Positions 24,050 to 36,260 of a DNA stretch of 64,000 nt are shown here, piece by piece. Each line of letters opens with the position of its first letter. The stretch's first letter is position 1. Under the pieces are notes generated by a model. It was not told the origin of the DNA, did not search any database, and worked only from the letters and a program-made list of their open reading frames with translations. The stretch is from Leucaena leucocephala (lineage: Eukaryota > Streptophyta > Magnoliopsida > Fabales > Fabaceae). Both the position numbers and the translations under genes were made by a program. The stretch lies in NCBI GenBank assembly GCA_037074615.1, contig CM073558.1, positions 9,920,001 through 9,984,000 on the forward strand, given 5' to 3'.

Positions 24050-25250
24050 GATTCTACAATTAAAATATGCAATTGAATTAGCAATCTCCCACTAAATAAA
24101 CAACCCTCAATGCAATAGTTAGTGGGCTAAGATCCATATTTGGCTTAAACTTAAATCCGCTTTGGCAGGACACTTAAATTAAGTTATTTAGGTAGGTAAC
24201 ACCTTTACCAATTACATCAAATGTAACTCTTAGATGTTCATGGGATTGTATCATCATATGATCTGGCATGTTTTAATCCCATCTAATGCCTTGAGACCCA
24301 AAATCGTTTTGTTAATCTCAATTAAGTCAAACAATAATAAACATGTGTGAGTAGCACCATTACTCTTGCTTATCTCCCCAAGATTACTCAAATGCACCCA
24401 TTTTGGTGGAGTCGACAATTGAGTGATCGAGGTTTTGACAAGTGTTCATAAATTGATGGCATTATGACTTAAGATTTCATTTAGAGGGCTTAATTAACTA
24501 TCTGGTTTATGAGGATGCATGTATCCCAGGTTGTAACTCATACAAGTAATATGCATGTGCTGATCTAATCATAAGATGCATAATTTAAACATGATACAAT
24601 ATAGCTCACCTATCCTAAGTCCCCTCAAGCCAATGAGAGGATCTCTCTAGTAAGAAAAGGGAAATTACATATAAAAACCTCTTTTAACATTCGAGGGGAG
24701 CAAGATGAGAAGAGAAGGTACATTGATAGTATATAGAGGAAGGCAAGACACGCAGGCCGTATTTAAAAATTACAACACTTGCAATCTAAAGCCATATTGT
24801 TCACCATACCCAAAAATTTAAGAATCAATATTCAGATATAATTGAAGGGTAATTAATGTTTCAAATCTAAAACCTTCACAAAATAACATATGTTACGGTT
24901 ACGTTGCGCTACGAACAGGTAGCTACGGCAGTCCCGCTAGCCGGTTAGTGGGCGGGGTCTAGGGGCAGCGCCCCGAGAAAAAAAATTTGTCTCACAAATA
25001 ATCACGAATCTGAATTTGGTTTTCGCAAATAATCACGAATCTAAATTCGGTTTTCTTAGACCCCATCTATGTTAATTGATCAAATCAAAATGCATCACCA
25101 CCGATTTCAATTTCCTTTTAGATTCCTTTTATGTCATACATAACACGGATTCCTTATATGTCATACATAAAACGCATATCATATGATCAGCTACGACTAA
25201 CACATCATATGAATCAACAATCAAACCTAACTTAAACACAAAACGGCATG
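24050..25250 (-). other. Copia 5' leader between primer site and gag
   Basis: Non-coding internal leader of 1.2 kb between the primer site and the gag ATG. It contains a GC-rich island at 24899-24976 with the short palindrome GGGGCAGCGCCCC (24962-24974), against an otherwise AT-rich leader. Packaging and dimerisation signals lie in this part of retroelement RNAs, but none is proven here. Confidence 0.7.
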
Positions 25251-25262
25251 GCTCTGATACCA
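25251..25262 (-). other. Copia primer binding site (tRNA-iMet)
   Basis: TGGTATCAGAGC on the minus strand, complementary to the 3' end of plant initiator methionine tRNA, one base downstream of the 5' LTR. Confidence 0.93.
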
Positions 25263-25263
25263 C

Positions 25264-27103
25264 TATAAGTAATTGGAAGACACGCAGTGAAAATTAATTT
25301 AAAAATTTTTCCATTCCTTTCCAGGATCTACCGTATGTGTTTAAGTCAAGTGGGAAGAAGCATTACCCTTAGTGTTTCTCAGCGACTTCCACAGCGTCTC
25401 TCCGCGGCTGGTGCTCTCTTTCTGATCGTGAGAAGTCGACTCCTCAGGTCGGCTTCCTCTACTGGTATCCACACGAACAGCGTTCTAACCACGAACGACG
25501 TGCTAGCATCTCCTATCCCTCCAAGGCTTTCTAACGAGTTCGTCCTCTCTGCAGTTTCTTATCTGCAAACCTTTTGCAGATTCCGTTCGGCCTTTTATGT
25601 TGTGTGTTGTTTGTTGTGTAAAACGTAGCTCCTAAAATCAGATATATAGGATGCTCTGCATTTTCCTCAACTGAATTGGATCTCTCGAATTAATCTATAT
25701 TAAATCCGAAATTAATACAATATCATATATTGTATAATTTGATAAGAAACTAATTAAATAAATAATATTTACATTAAATCCGTCCCACAGATTTAATTCA
25801 CCTATTTATTTAATTTAGAATAAAGATAAGACGGGACTATATTTGATTTATTCTCATAAATCAAATTTGAGATATCATGTCAATTTGAATTTCAAATTTA
25901 AACGTGATAGAGATTTAATTTATCCTTATAAATTAAATCTTGTAAATATCTCTTCTATGAGATATTCTATCAATTTGAATTTCAAATTCAAACGTGATAG
26001 AGATTTAATTTATCCTTTACAAATTAAATCTTATAAATATCTCTTATATGAGATATCCTATCAATTTGAATTTCAAATTCAAACATGATAGAGATTTAAT
26101 TTATCCTTATAAATTAAATCCTATATATCCCTTATATATAATGTATACATATGAATTTATATATATATATATGAATATAAATATAAATAAATATATACAT
26201 TAACCTTGGATCATTCATTGAATCTGGACACATCTTATATTCAATGAATCTGGACATCATAGCTCGTGTTGGGCTATTTTGTGTGCGACCCTATAGGCCC
26301 ATATGAAGTTGGCAGTGGGCCACTTGCTATACTGGCCCACAAGTCGCAAGCGATCTCTAGCAAAACATAACGACTACCCAAATCATATGAGGATCGATAA
26401 ACGATGTAACCTCTTATACAACCATATCATGTTCCTTCTGTCACGCGATATTTTGGTCATGGATGAGGCATGGATAATGTCATCCTCCTATTCCTGACCG
26501 TTACTTTCTCGATCCCTGAGTAGTCTGATCATAGAAATGGAACTACTTTTCCATTACAGTATGGCCATACATTTCTCAGACTCACTCATCGAGGGGCCCA
26601 GTAATATCTCTCTACGAATGTGAGGGACAAATTCCATCTTGACCATTGACATTCCTCCGCATGAAAAACCACTAAGCCCGAACATAGTCTTTATGATCAC
26701 TCGGTCAAAAGTGACTTTTGACTAGGTTAAAGCTGAGCGTTTGTCATGTAGGAATCCATGATGATCTCAGGTCAAAGGGCATAGTGACATGGTTTGTATA
26801 TGAGAGAAGCTTATGACGTAACCCATGCAGCTCTCTTATAGCGGGTCGGTCCAACACCTTGTACTCTTACATGTGCCTATGACTTTGATTTATATCTCTA
26901 TACATCTTCAAAGTTATACTGGCCTTATTTCATCTCTGCTCCCACATAGATGACCGACCAGGGACATTTAGGATAAGATCATGAATTATCCAAGGATGGT
27001 CATCACAATAAATATGCAAATAATATGATAACACAATTAATAAATTCATAAATCAATAATGTTCATAAGATAATGATTGGCCCCTAGGGCACATTTTCCA
27101 ACA
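25264..27103 (-). repeat. Copia 5' LTR
   Basis: 1840 bp, starting TGTTGGAAAATGTG at 27103 and ending CTTATA at 25264. It is collinear with 18196-20046 and includes the same 90-bp tandem array (from 25869). Confidence 0.95.
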
Positions 27104-27210
27104 AAAGCTCACTGTAAAAGTCTAACCAGTTACTAAAGAACAACATATATGTAGTTTGAAGGAGTTAATTTATCATATTACCCTTAAATCAGCATATTGC
27201 CAAGCATAAT

Positions 27211-30200
27211 TGTCATATCCTGGTTTTTTCCTATCAGTATACTACTAATAGTGGAAAAAAATTGGAAAGGATTATAACGAAGAACAGAAGCAATGATAAA
27301 GGTTAGATGATTCTTTAAGGAAGAGAAGGACTAAAATGAAAAGTATAAAAGGTTAAAGGCCAAAAGTTAAAGTAGAAACAAAAGTTAGGCCAAAAGTGGT
27401 AATTTCAAAAGTTATGGGACTTAAATGTAATTAAGTAAAAAGTTCAAGGGCAAAATTGTAATTATGGAAAGGTTAGCCTGGAAAGGGTTAAAACTGCCCG
27501 AAAGTTTTTCAGTCCCACATTCCATCAGTAAATAGAGGAAGTTACGCTGGTTAATTTGGCATGATATAGAAATTTTATTAGGGTTCGAGACAACAGAAAT
27601 TATCTGATAGTCTAAAAGTTATTTGAATTTTTATCATATTCCATAGACATCAGATATAAGTGGGGGAATTACAGGAAAGTGTGCCCTACAGTGTCAGATG
27701 TTATGAATCTAACAGAACCCCAGAAGAAGTCCTGTACAAAAAGTTATTCCCATAACAGTGAATTTTGTTGGGAGTTTGAAGCCACCCGTGATCCGATAAT
27801 AGAATTTATTAGTAAATAAGCCTAGATGAAATGAGACCAGATGACCTCTAGTATGGGCCTATGATGATGCCAAGGAGGACCCAAAACCCAGTGTACCAGA
27901 TCATCAGCAGAAGGGGCCAGTGTCTAAAAAAAGTACAAAATTATGAAAATGACCCTAGATGCCCATATTGTACCAGTGATAGATGGAGGGCATTTTGATC
28001 ATCTGGGACAGGCTAAAAATGTGGCATATATTATAAATATGATTAGTTAGAGCCAGTATAGGCCCTAAGGCAGTACAAAGAGGGGTAAAAAGATGATTTT
28101 ACCCTTAGGGTCAATATAATGTAAGAAAGGACACCAAGGGTATTTTGGTTATTTTCCAAGGGATGGATGGAAGATAAATATTTAGTATAACCATGTCAAA
28201 GGTATGAGAAGCCTAGATATTGATTTCCATGATAGAATACATATCCTGGAATATTATAAAAAATTAGGAACAGAAAATAGTCCAGTTGTTGAGAAACTAT
28301 TCCGATCGATACTAGATTGGATTAGAATTTTTTCAGAAGCTTCCTGGCATGGTGAGCACGCCACATACCCCCATGAGGTGTCCCTTGAGCTGTCCCACAT
28401 GATGTCATAATTATTCTTTTTGTAAAAAGTTAAATTCAAAATTAAATGTGAGCCTTTAGATCAAATAGTAACCAAATCAATCTTGGCCATTCATTTTCCA
28501 TGGATTTTGGCTCTAAATACCCCCTCAATTCTGCAGCAAAACCGTGGCTTCATGGACCCTTGGGGAAACTCTTGCAAAATGAAAACTCAAGCCAAGACAA
28601 AGAATATTCAAGGTACCAAAGTTCAAGCGAGCTAAAGATTAAAGGTAAGCAATCTCTCCTAGTTTATTTTCCTTAGATTTGGGAGCTTGAACTTAGGGTT
28701 TTCATGGGAGAAAAGTTGAGTTTTTTCTAAGCAGTGGTGCTGCCCAAAAACCTTAGATGAAAGGGAAAAGAAGAAATTAAAGTTAAAAGTGTATGATTGA
28801 AGCTTAAACAAGCTAGTTAAGAGACTTGTTGAATCAAGTTGATATTCTTGACTTTGCCATGGTGTGCCATGTTTGTTCTGCACTATTCATGAGGAAGAAA
28901 ATGGATTTTCAATGATTTAATGCTTCTATTGAATTTAGATGATGATTTTATGTAGGATTGGAAAGGTTTTGAACCTTGAAAGCATTGAAATTCCAATGCT
29001 GTAGTTTTTGAAACCCTTCTCTATTACTGTTCACATACATGAATAGTAATTAAAATTTCATTATTTTGATGCTTCCAATAGTTTTAAAATGAAAAATTGT
29101 GTGGGATAAAGTAGAGAAACAAGTATGGGAAGCATTGGAATCAAAATGAGAATTTTTGAAAGAATTGAGTGCAATTTTGATTCTGTACAACATGTGATGA
29201 AGGAGCTGGAATTTCATGATTCTAAACTCATAAATGGATTCAAAAGATAAAATTATGTAGGGTAAAGTCAAGACATCAATTGATTCAAAGACCAAATCCA
29301 TTAGTTAAAATTAAGGAAAGTTAATGGGTTTAATGTTCAAGAAGAAGTTATGTTAGTTAAAGTGAGTTTAATGCTCAAGGAAGTTAGATTGTGATGAATG
29401 AATGATTATGTGATGTTAGGAATTGATTGGTATGCTCCAATAGAGGCAGCCACATGTTCAATAAAAGTGAGAAGAAAGAAGCAAGATAAGGAGAAAGAAA
29501 GTTAAGTGCTCAAGGTAGTAATCTTATCTTAAACTTGTATGCATTGAATGTTATGCTTGATTGTGCTATGGCTTTGGTGAATTGTGTTGCAATTATGCTT
29601 ATGTGTGAAGCTCTATTTCTATGATTACTTTGGCTAATTGTATTTCACATGTTACATGGAAGCATGCACATTACACAATGATAACACTTTCACAAGCAAG
29701 CACAAGTAGTTATATTAATGCATGCATTGTTTAGTAATGTTTGCTACTGAGATGTTCCCAGAAATCTCATCCATTTCCATGTAATCCCAATCCCACAGGT
29801 TTATGAATGATGGAAGAGGATGATGAAGCATGAAGAGGAATTAGGGATTGGATAGTGTATATGTTATGTGATTATTTATTATATGTGAAGTTGCTGTATG
29901 ACCAATGTAAGTAGTGATGGTCATGATGTAAATAAAAATAGTAAATGATGGGATAAATATATGAAATTTTACAGATATTTATATGACATGCCAAGCTTCG
30001 TTTTGATACCAAGAACACTTTATTTGGATGTATGTACAAAGAGAACTAATTTTCCAAAGTAAGGGACCAGAATCTGTTTATAGGATTTTTGACCAAATAA
30101 ACAGTAAAATTTGGCGAATAAACTGTATTGATTGGTAGATCATTTGGTCTGGAAATTATTTTTTCCTTAAAATTCAAGATGTTATCTTCAAGTTACCTTT

Positions 30201-30394
30201 GAACCACTTCATTTTGAGTTTTGTAGAATTAATTACAATTTTTGGAAGTTCATTACGTAATCTGGAATACTATATGAACAGTAACCCGAGAAAGAGTAAA
30301 ATTCCAGATTTGGCTAATAGACTTCCAAGGTCTTGTAAGTGGTTCTAAATGCTACTAAATGGTCCCTAAGACATATAAAAGTAAGGATGTTACA
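27211..30394 (+). mobile_element. Solo LTR of the chromovirus-like family
   Basis: A 3184-bp unit starts TGTCATATCC and ends GGATGTTACA, with flanking 5-bp duplications ATAAT (27206-27210) and ACAAT (30395-30399) that differ by one C/T change. The uninterrupted site reads ACAAT in the second Athila-like copy (58560-58564). Its sequence is the inverted relative of 14337-17507 and 42527-45845, so plus orientation is assigned by homology; a weak TATA-like CTCTAAATAC lies at 28511-28520 before a C-rich start. No internal domain is present. Confidence 0.85.
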
Positions 30395-32152
30395 ACAATC
30401 ATGTATTACCATAAAAGCACAATTTCAGGTATAAAATGAATGGTAAAGTTGTCACAAAACTCTCAAAATATTATAGAAACCATACACAATTTGTGTCCTA
30501 TCAATTCCCTCATACTTGAACATTTGTACTCCTGGACAAATATATGAACTACACCTAAGCCAAAGCTATTAAATTTGAGATTATAACATAATCCACAGTG
30601 AAACCTTAAGACAATTAATACACCAACTTTTGGGAATGCAAAAGTGATAATATAAGCCATGCCAAGTAATCAACTACTAGATGAAATCAACCTCAACTAT
30701 ATGAGAGCAATAGATTCTCTCTAAAGATATAAGTGTTTAGCTCTCCATATCCTCTCATTGTTAGGGTTCTTTCACTGAGATTCAATTAGAAAACATCCTA
30801 CCATATGTTTATAATGGCTCTAAATCTCATCAACTACACAACACTTATGCAAAGAATCAATAGGCCTTTTAAGGGTAAAATGATTGAGATAGGCCACATG
30901 GAATGTAATATGAATGATAGAAAGTACCATATGAATTCAATAATGAATATATAGCATGAATTCATGTCTTTCGAGATGTAGAGGTGGTGATTGTGCTAAT
31001 AGGAGTTGATAATAGTGCCTAATTCAATGTTATTTTCTTTCTTCAATTTTTCTTGCACTATTTCTCCGTTTTTTTATTTGTGCAATATGCTTTTTCTCTC
31101 CTTTATTTGGCACATTGTATATAAAAGATGTAGCACAATTTCACAATAACAATGATTTTCTGATATGAATAAGAAGTTTATTTCAAAGAGATGCTCATGC
31201 ATATATGACTTTCTATGATGGAAAAAATGATGGACTCAAAGAGGGTGAATATAGATATAATATGTACAGGCTTATGTTTGGGATATAAGGGTTTATAAAT
31301 GAATGTCTCTATCATATTCAATAATATAAATGCATAAGTAATTTTTAACTCAGAGCTAAGACAAGTTTTAGAGGATATAAATTAATTGAACAACCACTCA
31401 ATATAGAAATTTAGGCCGAGAATCCTTCCAACTAAGGTTTTCATCTAAATTGCTTATAAGCTAAGGTCTTAAATAATGTTCATCATTCACTAGGCATTAA
31501 AACACTTATTACAATTGAAAATCCTCTTAAATGATGGATTAAAAGTTCCAAAGTAATCACTCAGAATCATGTAATGATCCAAAATCTAACAATAAAAACT
31601 TAAGTGGTTCCAATTCAGTTTCCATTTCCAAAAATTCAAGTGTGACAATGGTTTCTATAAACTATTTCATACAAAAGGTTGAAAATAAGAGGCAATGAAT
31701 CATTTATAAAAACTTTAATAGCTCAAAAAGAATCCTTCTATACAGTATTGTATAAAGCAAAGAGAAGGTAAATGGATATTTTAAAACTTAGGTCGCGACT
31801 TGAAGTAGTGAAGGTGGCAACCAAATTTCACAATGAGTGCTTGCCGTGAACTTCCAATAAATAGTCATGACCATACAACACATAGGTCATAACGAAAGTT
31901 CACAAAGAGCATATTAAGTCTAAAATTCCATGCCTGGTCACGACGCAAAACCACAGAGACTACCACTTGATGCTTTTCAAAGCCGAAAACATCTTTTACA
32001 CTAAAACCTTTTTTGGCTAACCGTAAAAATAGTTTAAAGTGGGGATCCAATTTTTTAGTGATTCATCACACATTAAAATCAACCAAAAATTTTGTTATAA
32101 AAGATTAGATTAATCAAAGAATTTTGTATTAATTAGCATAGAAACAATAACA

Positions 32153-32166
32153 TCTCCCCATACTTA
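32153..32166 (-). other. Athila-like polypurine tract
   Basis: AAGTATGGGGAGA on the minus strand immediately precedes TGTTATTG, the LTR start. The second copy has AAGTATGGGGAGGA at 60410-60423 in the same place. Confidence 0.7.
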
Positions 32167-33605
32167 AGCTTGACAGTGTTTTCACTATCAGCAGAATTAT
32201 AGACACCACAACACTATATAAGGTTGATTTAAATCCAGCTTCAGCACAATAGTTCAACAAATCACTCAATGCAAATTCACAGTGGAGCCCGTAGTCATAT
32301 TCAAATTATACATCGCAATACATGGAAAGTAAAGATGCCAAAATGGGTAAACTATAGCATGTAATTGAGTGTAGATTTAGCTTAGAGAACCAATAATAAG
32401 TAAAGAACACATGGCAACACATGGGTATTATTCAAAATAGAAGCAGATTAAAATTAAACACTATCCTATTAAATCATCAAGTAGAAAAAAATTAACTCCT
32501 ACTCCTACTGGTTCATATTGAACATTAAGAAAACTTAAAAAAGCAAGAGATAGAAAAAGGACAACCTGGCATTAAGGCAGTGGTAGGAACCATAGAATTT
32601 TGAGATATGGTTGTTTGATTGATAAATCTTCCCTACGGCCTTCTCTCTCTACCCTAGCATATCAAAATCGTACACTTTGATTAAATTGTGAAGCCCATCC
32701 AAGCTTGTCATGAATTTTCCCTGTTTAAACTTGTACCTGCCTAACTGTGGCTAGTATATATTAGCAACAAACTTCGGCAGTGTTTCCTTTATATCCTTTG
32801 AATATTCCACTTCCTCAATTGCTTTACCTAGTTGAGGTTGGTATACCGCTATAACATACTTAGGATCACTCTCTTTTGATTCATTTAGATTCTCCATCTT
32901 GCTTTTAATCTCCTCAGGTGTTGCACCAAGTTAAAGTTGGTCAATAGCTGTGACATAGTTGAGATCAGTCTCCTTCATTCTTGTATCATTATTTGATGTC
33001 AAATCATTTAATAATATTAAAGTATGAGAGGTAATTGGTGAATGTGAGTAAGGATAAGTAGAGTCAGAACATATTGGCCCTTTAACCAAAACAATATGCT
33101 ATGGAGCTGAAGGAAATTGAAATTCACTGATTGTGTCTGCCATTTCTAGTCGCGACCTCTCAGGGTTATCTTTAACTCCTCTTCGTGACTCAAACTAACA
33201 ATGAGTATCTCTAAAACGTTTGGTCACGACGTTATAGTCATTTAGTCACAACTTGGGATCACAGAGATGCTGTCCCTTAGCACCCTGATATCCATTGTAA
33301 CTTCTTCATCTTCGTGTCATGACAGGATGTCTCAGAAATTTTTGGTCGTGACCAAATAATCATCTTGTCGTGACTCTATTGCACAAAGAGCCTCTCCCTT
33401 AGCAAGTTCATATCTAGTCATGACGTTTAGGTCTTAACATCGCATAAACTTGACCTCTCTTTATTTGTTCCACTTCCAGTTCCCAGAATCTCTTGCTTTC
33501 CTGTAAAATCACTCACAACTTCCTTTCCAAAAACATTATCACTAAAGAGTGATGATATTGTATCAAAGTTAGATAGGAATAAGAAATCTTTGGGAACTGA
33601 CAGCA
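32167..33605 (-). pseudogene. Athila-like 3' internal region: repeat-bearing coding remnant, no pol
   Basis: Between the protease end and the polypurine tract there is no RT, RNase H or integrase. On the minus strand at about 32980-32650 a decayed reading with two stops has three similar blocks: NYVTAIDQ, then DPKYVIAVYQPQLGKAIEEV, then FVANIY.PQLGRYKFKQGKF. The second copy has the equivalent 90-codon open frame (61231-60959). Its function is unknown and no family was recognised. 33140-33430 holds a cluster of GTCGTGAC-like motifs with CACAGAG-like strings between them. Confidence 0.6.
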
Positions 33606-33611
33606 TGATAT

Positions 33612-35237
33612 TCAAGCCAAAACAATTAAAACAAGATGCATTGCCTTTATAAGAGCAAGAAAAAAATATATAAAGGAAAGAGATTCAAAATAGTTATCAT
33701 AAACACTTAAAGATGAATTTGAATCCCCATGCTCCTGAGATGCTTCATGGGAATTTTGGGAATTATGCAACATAGGATCATACTCATCATGCAAACTCAA
33801 TTCATGCTCATCCCTAGTTTCTTTAATAGTATAATCGATGGCATTCAACCTAACAAAAGTAGAATTATTAAAAAGATATTTCATTGCTTCGTTCATATTG
33901 AAAGTCACTACATGTCCTCTAACTTCTATTATAATGGAACTATGCTTCATACTAATGATTGTCTTGGACATTTGAAGGAAAGGTCTACCTAGGATCAAAT
34001 ACCTCTCATTCACTAGTTTACTGGATATGTCTAGAACATAAAAATCAGCTGGGAATACTAAATCCTTAACTTGCACTAGAATATGCTCTAGAATTCCCTT
34101 AGGGTACCCAATTGATGTATCGGCTAATTGGAGCACTACACTTATGTCTCTAAGATTGTTAATACCTAAGGCTGAGTATACCGACCATGGCATTATATTA
34201 ATGGTAGTCCCTAGATCTAATAATGCTCCTTTAATATGAACATTGCCTATAGTACATGGGATTGTGTAAAATCCTGGGTCTTAGCACTTAACCGGTAATT
34301 TAGCCTTAAAAAGTGATGACACATTAGCACTCACCTGAATTCTCTCAAGAGGCTTAAAATTTTTCTTATCAACATACAACTCTTTTAAAAATTTAGCATA
34401 TTTATGATTTCTTTTGAGGAATTCAACCATAGGAATGTTTATATCCAACTTATTGAAGAGATTGAAAGCATCTTTTGCAAATTCAGAATCAATCATTTTC
34501 TTTCCAGCAAAATAAGCTTTTGAAAAAGGGAGATCCTTCATACTTACCTCTTTACCTGTATGCTTGAGGCTCCTTGCTTGCTCGACTCGACCTTCTCCTC
34601 AGTTTGCTTTCCCTTGTATGCTGGACTTGGAATTTTCACTTCCTCTTCTTGTTTCTCTTGTGTTTCCTCTTGGGTTGCCTTCTTGATCATAATCTGTTGT
34701 TCTTTAATACTCTCTAATTTCCCAATCTTCATATGTGACATTATTAAATTTTCAACTTTAGAATCTTCCATATCCTCCCTTGCTATGTCATCTTGCTTAA
34801 ATCAAACTTCTCTCCCACTTCTGAGTGATATAGCATTTAGAACCTTCAGATTAATGACATTATTCAAAGGTATGCTGTCACTGGTCTTTGTTTGGATGTC
34901 ACTCACTATATTGACAACTTGAGTTAAATAATTTGTAATATCTGTATTCTTGGAACTTAACTCCTCAAGTTTCCTGTGCACATCAGCATTATCCTTCTGC
35001 ATACTTTGAAGGAATGAAGCTATGTAGGTGAATTGACCGTCATTCTCTTTGAGTTTTTGGTCTATATTGGTCATTCTACTGTCCATATTTATCATTTGTG
35101 TAGCCATACTCTTCAATAACTAAGAAGTCTCATTTGGTCTTGATGCCACTAAAGCATTAGGTGAGTTGAAACTATAGACCTTGTATTACTTTGGTAGTTG
35201 CTTGAGGAAGCACCACCACCTTGGAATTAGTTAGACC
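33612..35237 (-). pseudogene. Athila-like gag C-terminus and aspartic protease
   Basis: Minus-strand gypsy remnant in several readings. 35116-34802 has a coiled-coil-like stretch (MTNIDQKLKENDGQF, HRKLEELSSKNTDI) ending in NAISLRSGREV, close to the LRSGK motif of Athila gag. 34771-34544 is a charged, Glu/Lys-rich linker. 34541-34281 has FLKRNHKYAKFLKELYVDKK and LERIQVSANVSSLFKAKLP. The protease follows across a stop: TIPCTIGNIHIKGALLDLG (catalytic D-L-G), MPWSVYSALGI, LADTSIGYPKGILEHILVQV and ILGRPFL, running to 33612. The gag N-terminus is missing; coding sequence stops at about 35237, next to an inverted LTR end. It is not functional. Confidence 0.85.
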
Positions 35238-35445
35238 TTGCATTAATTTACTGCACACTTGTTTTATTGCATAAAAAATAATTAAACCCAAAACCCATTT
35301 TATTTTCACTTAGGTTTTCAATGGTTTTGTCAACGATCTGCTAGGGTTCTAATAAAAAGGGCTCCTTGAGAAGAATGATAGGGTTTTGCCTTAAACTATA
35401 TTAATAGGGTGCAATTATTTTATTTTGATGAATCGGAAGACGATA
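35238..35445 (+). repeat. Inverted end of the Athila-like LTR
   Basis: About 205 bp that match, in reverse, the first 200 bp at 17514 (blocks TCATCAAAATAAAA, AATTGCACCCTATTAATATA, AACCCTATC, TTTTATGCAATAAAA). On the plus strand it ends GGAAGACGATA. It abuts the minus-strand gag, so it faces the wrong way for a normal 5' LTR. Confidence 0.75.
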
Positions 35446-36260
35446 ATCTGAGATCTAAATCAATATCTTAATAGTACGCATATCAGAATGATTGTTTAAA
35501 CATGCATAGGGTACTACTACCCACATTTATCATATGGTAGAATGCTAACAGGAAGATCCAATTGTCCTTTACAGTCATTGTTATAAACGAATGACTAGCA
35601 CCTGAGTCATATATCGTATCTACTTAGTGATTGTTAATCCATCCCATCTTTTGTATTATCTCAGGCGACTTCCTTAACTTTTCTCTTGTCAGGGCAAAAC
35701 TTTTTTATTTGTATGGGATTCTTACCTATTGTGTTCTGTAGGCATTCTCTGGCAAAATTTCTTGGCTTTCTCGACCTGTTAAATAAATCTTATCTTTGTG
35801 GTCTCTACTACATATCTCGTATCCCTTAGGTACTGATTGCATGTTTAAACTTCTTAATTCATTATCTATTTTCAACTTCTAGCCCTTACATTTTTTTGGC
35901 CATTGTGAGCTTCTGTTTGAAATATTGCATGCCCTTACTGTTCCATTAAACTTTTGTAATTGCCTAGGTTACAACACAGAATTCAGTCTGTAAGTTAACT
36001 TCTTAGTCATTCATCTCTCATCATTTATAGAATTCAATTATGTGTAATAACGTGAGAGATGGTGAACTTGGTTAAGTGTGCATCAAAGGATTTCTTCTTT
36101 TATCCTACCTTATCACTTAAACTTAGCCTCATGCTCATCTCTATCTGACTGAGGTAAATGCTTTTCGCAAAACTAATTAAGTTAAACTTCCCAGTTGAGC
36201 GGATTATTCTTTTCCCGTAAGGAAACTTCTATGCTCTTTACTGTCTCTTAACATCTTTCT
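35446..36260 (-). pseudogene. Decayed chromovirus gag-protease
   Basis: Minus strand. About 36170-36120 reads EKHLPQSDRDEHEAKFK, resembling the chromovirus gag core (F-x-x-x-Y/H-L/F-P-x-x-x-R-x-x). About 35780-35740 reads RKPRNFAREC, a partly lost CCHC knuckle. About 35625-35590 reads VDTIYDSGASHSFIT, the protease active site. Many stops and shifts separate these. The order fits a minus-strand gypsy with its 5' LTR at 42527-45845. Coding is cut off at 35446 by the Athila-like piece. Confidence 0.7.

Larger units (their letters stand above)
18196..27103 (-). mobile_element. Nearly complete Angela/BARE-like copia retrotransposon
   Basis: This 8908-bp element is flanked by the 5-bp duplication AAAGC (18191-18195 and 27104-27108). 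The 5' LTR is 25264-27103 and the 3' LTR 18196-20046. The primer site TGGTATCAGAGC (tRNA-iMet, 25262-25251) sits one base from the 5' LTR, and the polypurine tract AGTGGGAGGT (20056-20047) abuts the 3' LTR. The gag-pol reading runs 24049-20121, ordered gag, protease, integrase, RT, RNase H, as in Ty1/copia. The LTR start TGTTGGAAAATGTGCCC and the 1.8-kb LTRs are like the Angela/BARE1 lineage (from memory). One frameshift and several stops show it can no longer make its own proteins. Confidence 0.95.
17514..32152 (-). mobile_element. Athila-like 3' LTR, split by copia and a solo LTR
   Basis: The LTR starts TGTTATTG at 32152, right after the polypurine tract AAGTATGGGGAGA, and ends at 17514 (minus strand ...CGAAGACA). 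Subtracting the nested copia (18196-27103) and solo LTR (27211-30394) with their target duplications leaves about 2.54 kb. The counterpart in the second copy is 57336-60409 (3.07 kb); this copy lacks part of what that one holds at about 57600-58260. Collinear blocks are 30400-31780 with 58565-59960, and 18000-18195 plus 27109-27210 with 58290-58560. The LTR carries clusters of GTCGTGAC-like motifs. Confidence 0.75.

Noticed and set aside
34560..34922. 120-codon plus-strand open frame
   Set aside because: It is antisense to the Athila-like gag linker, whose Glu/Lys-rich coding gives open Ser/Phe-rich frames on the other strand.
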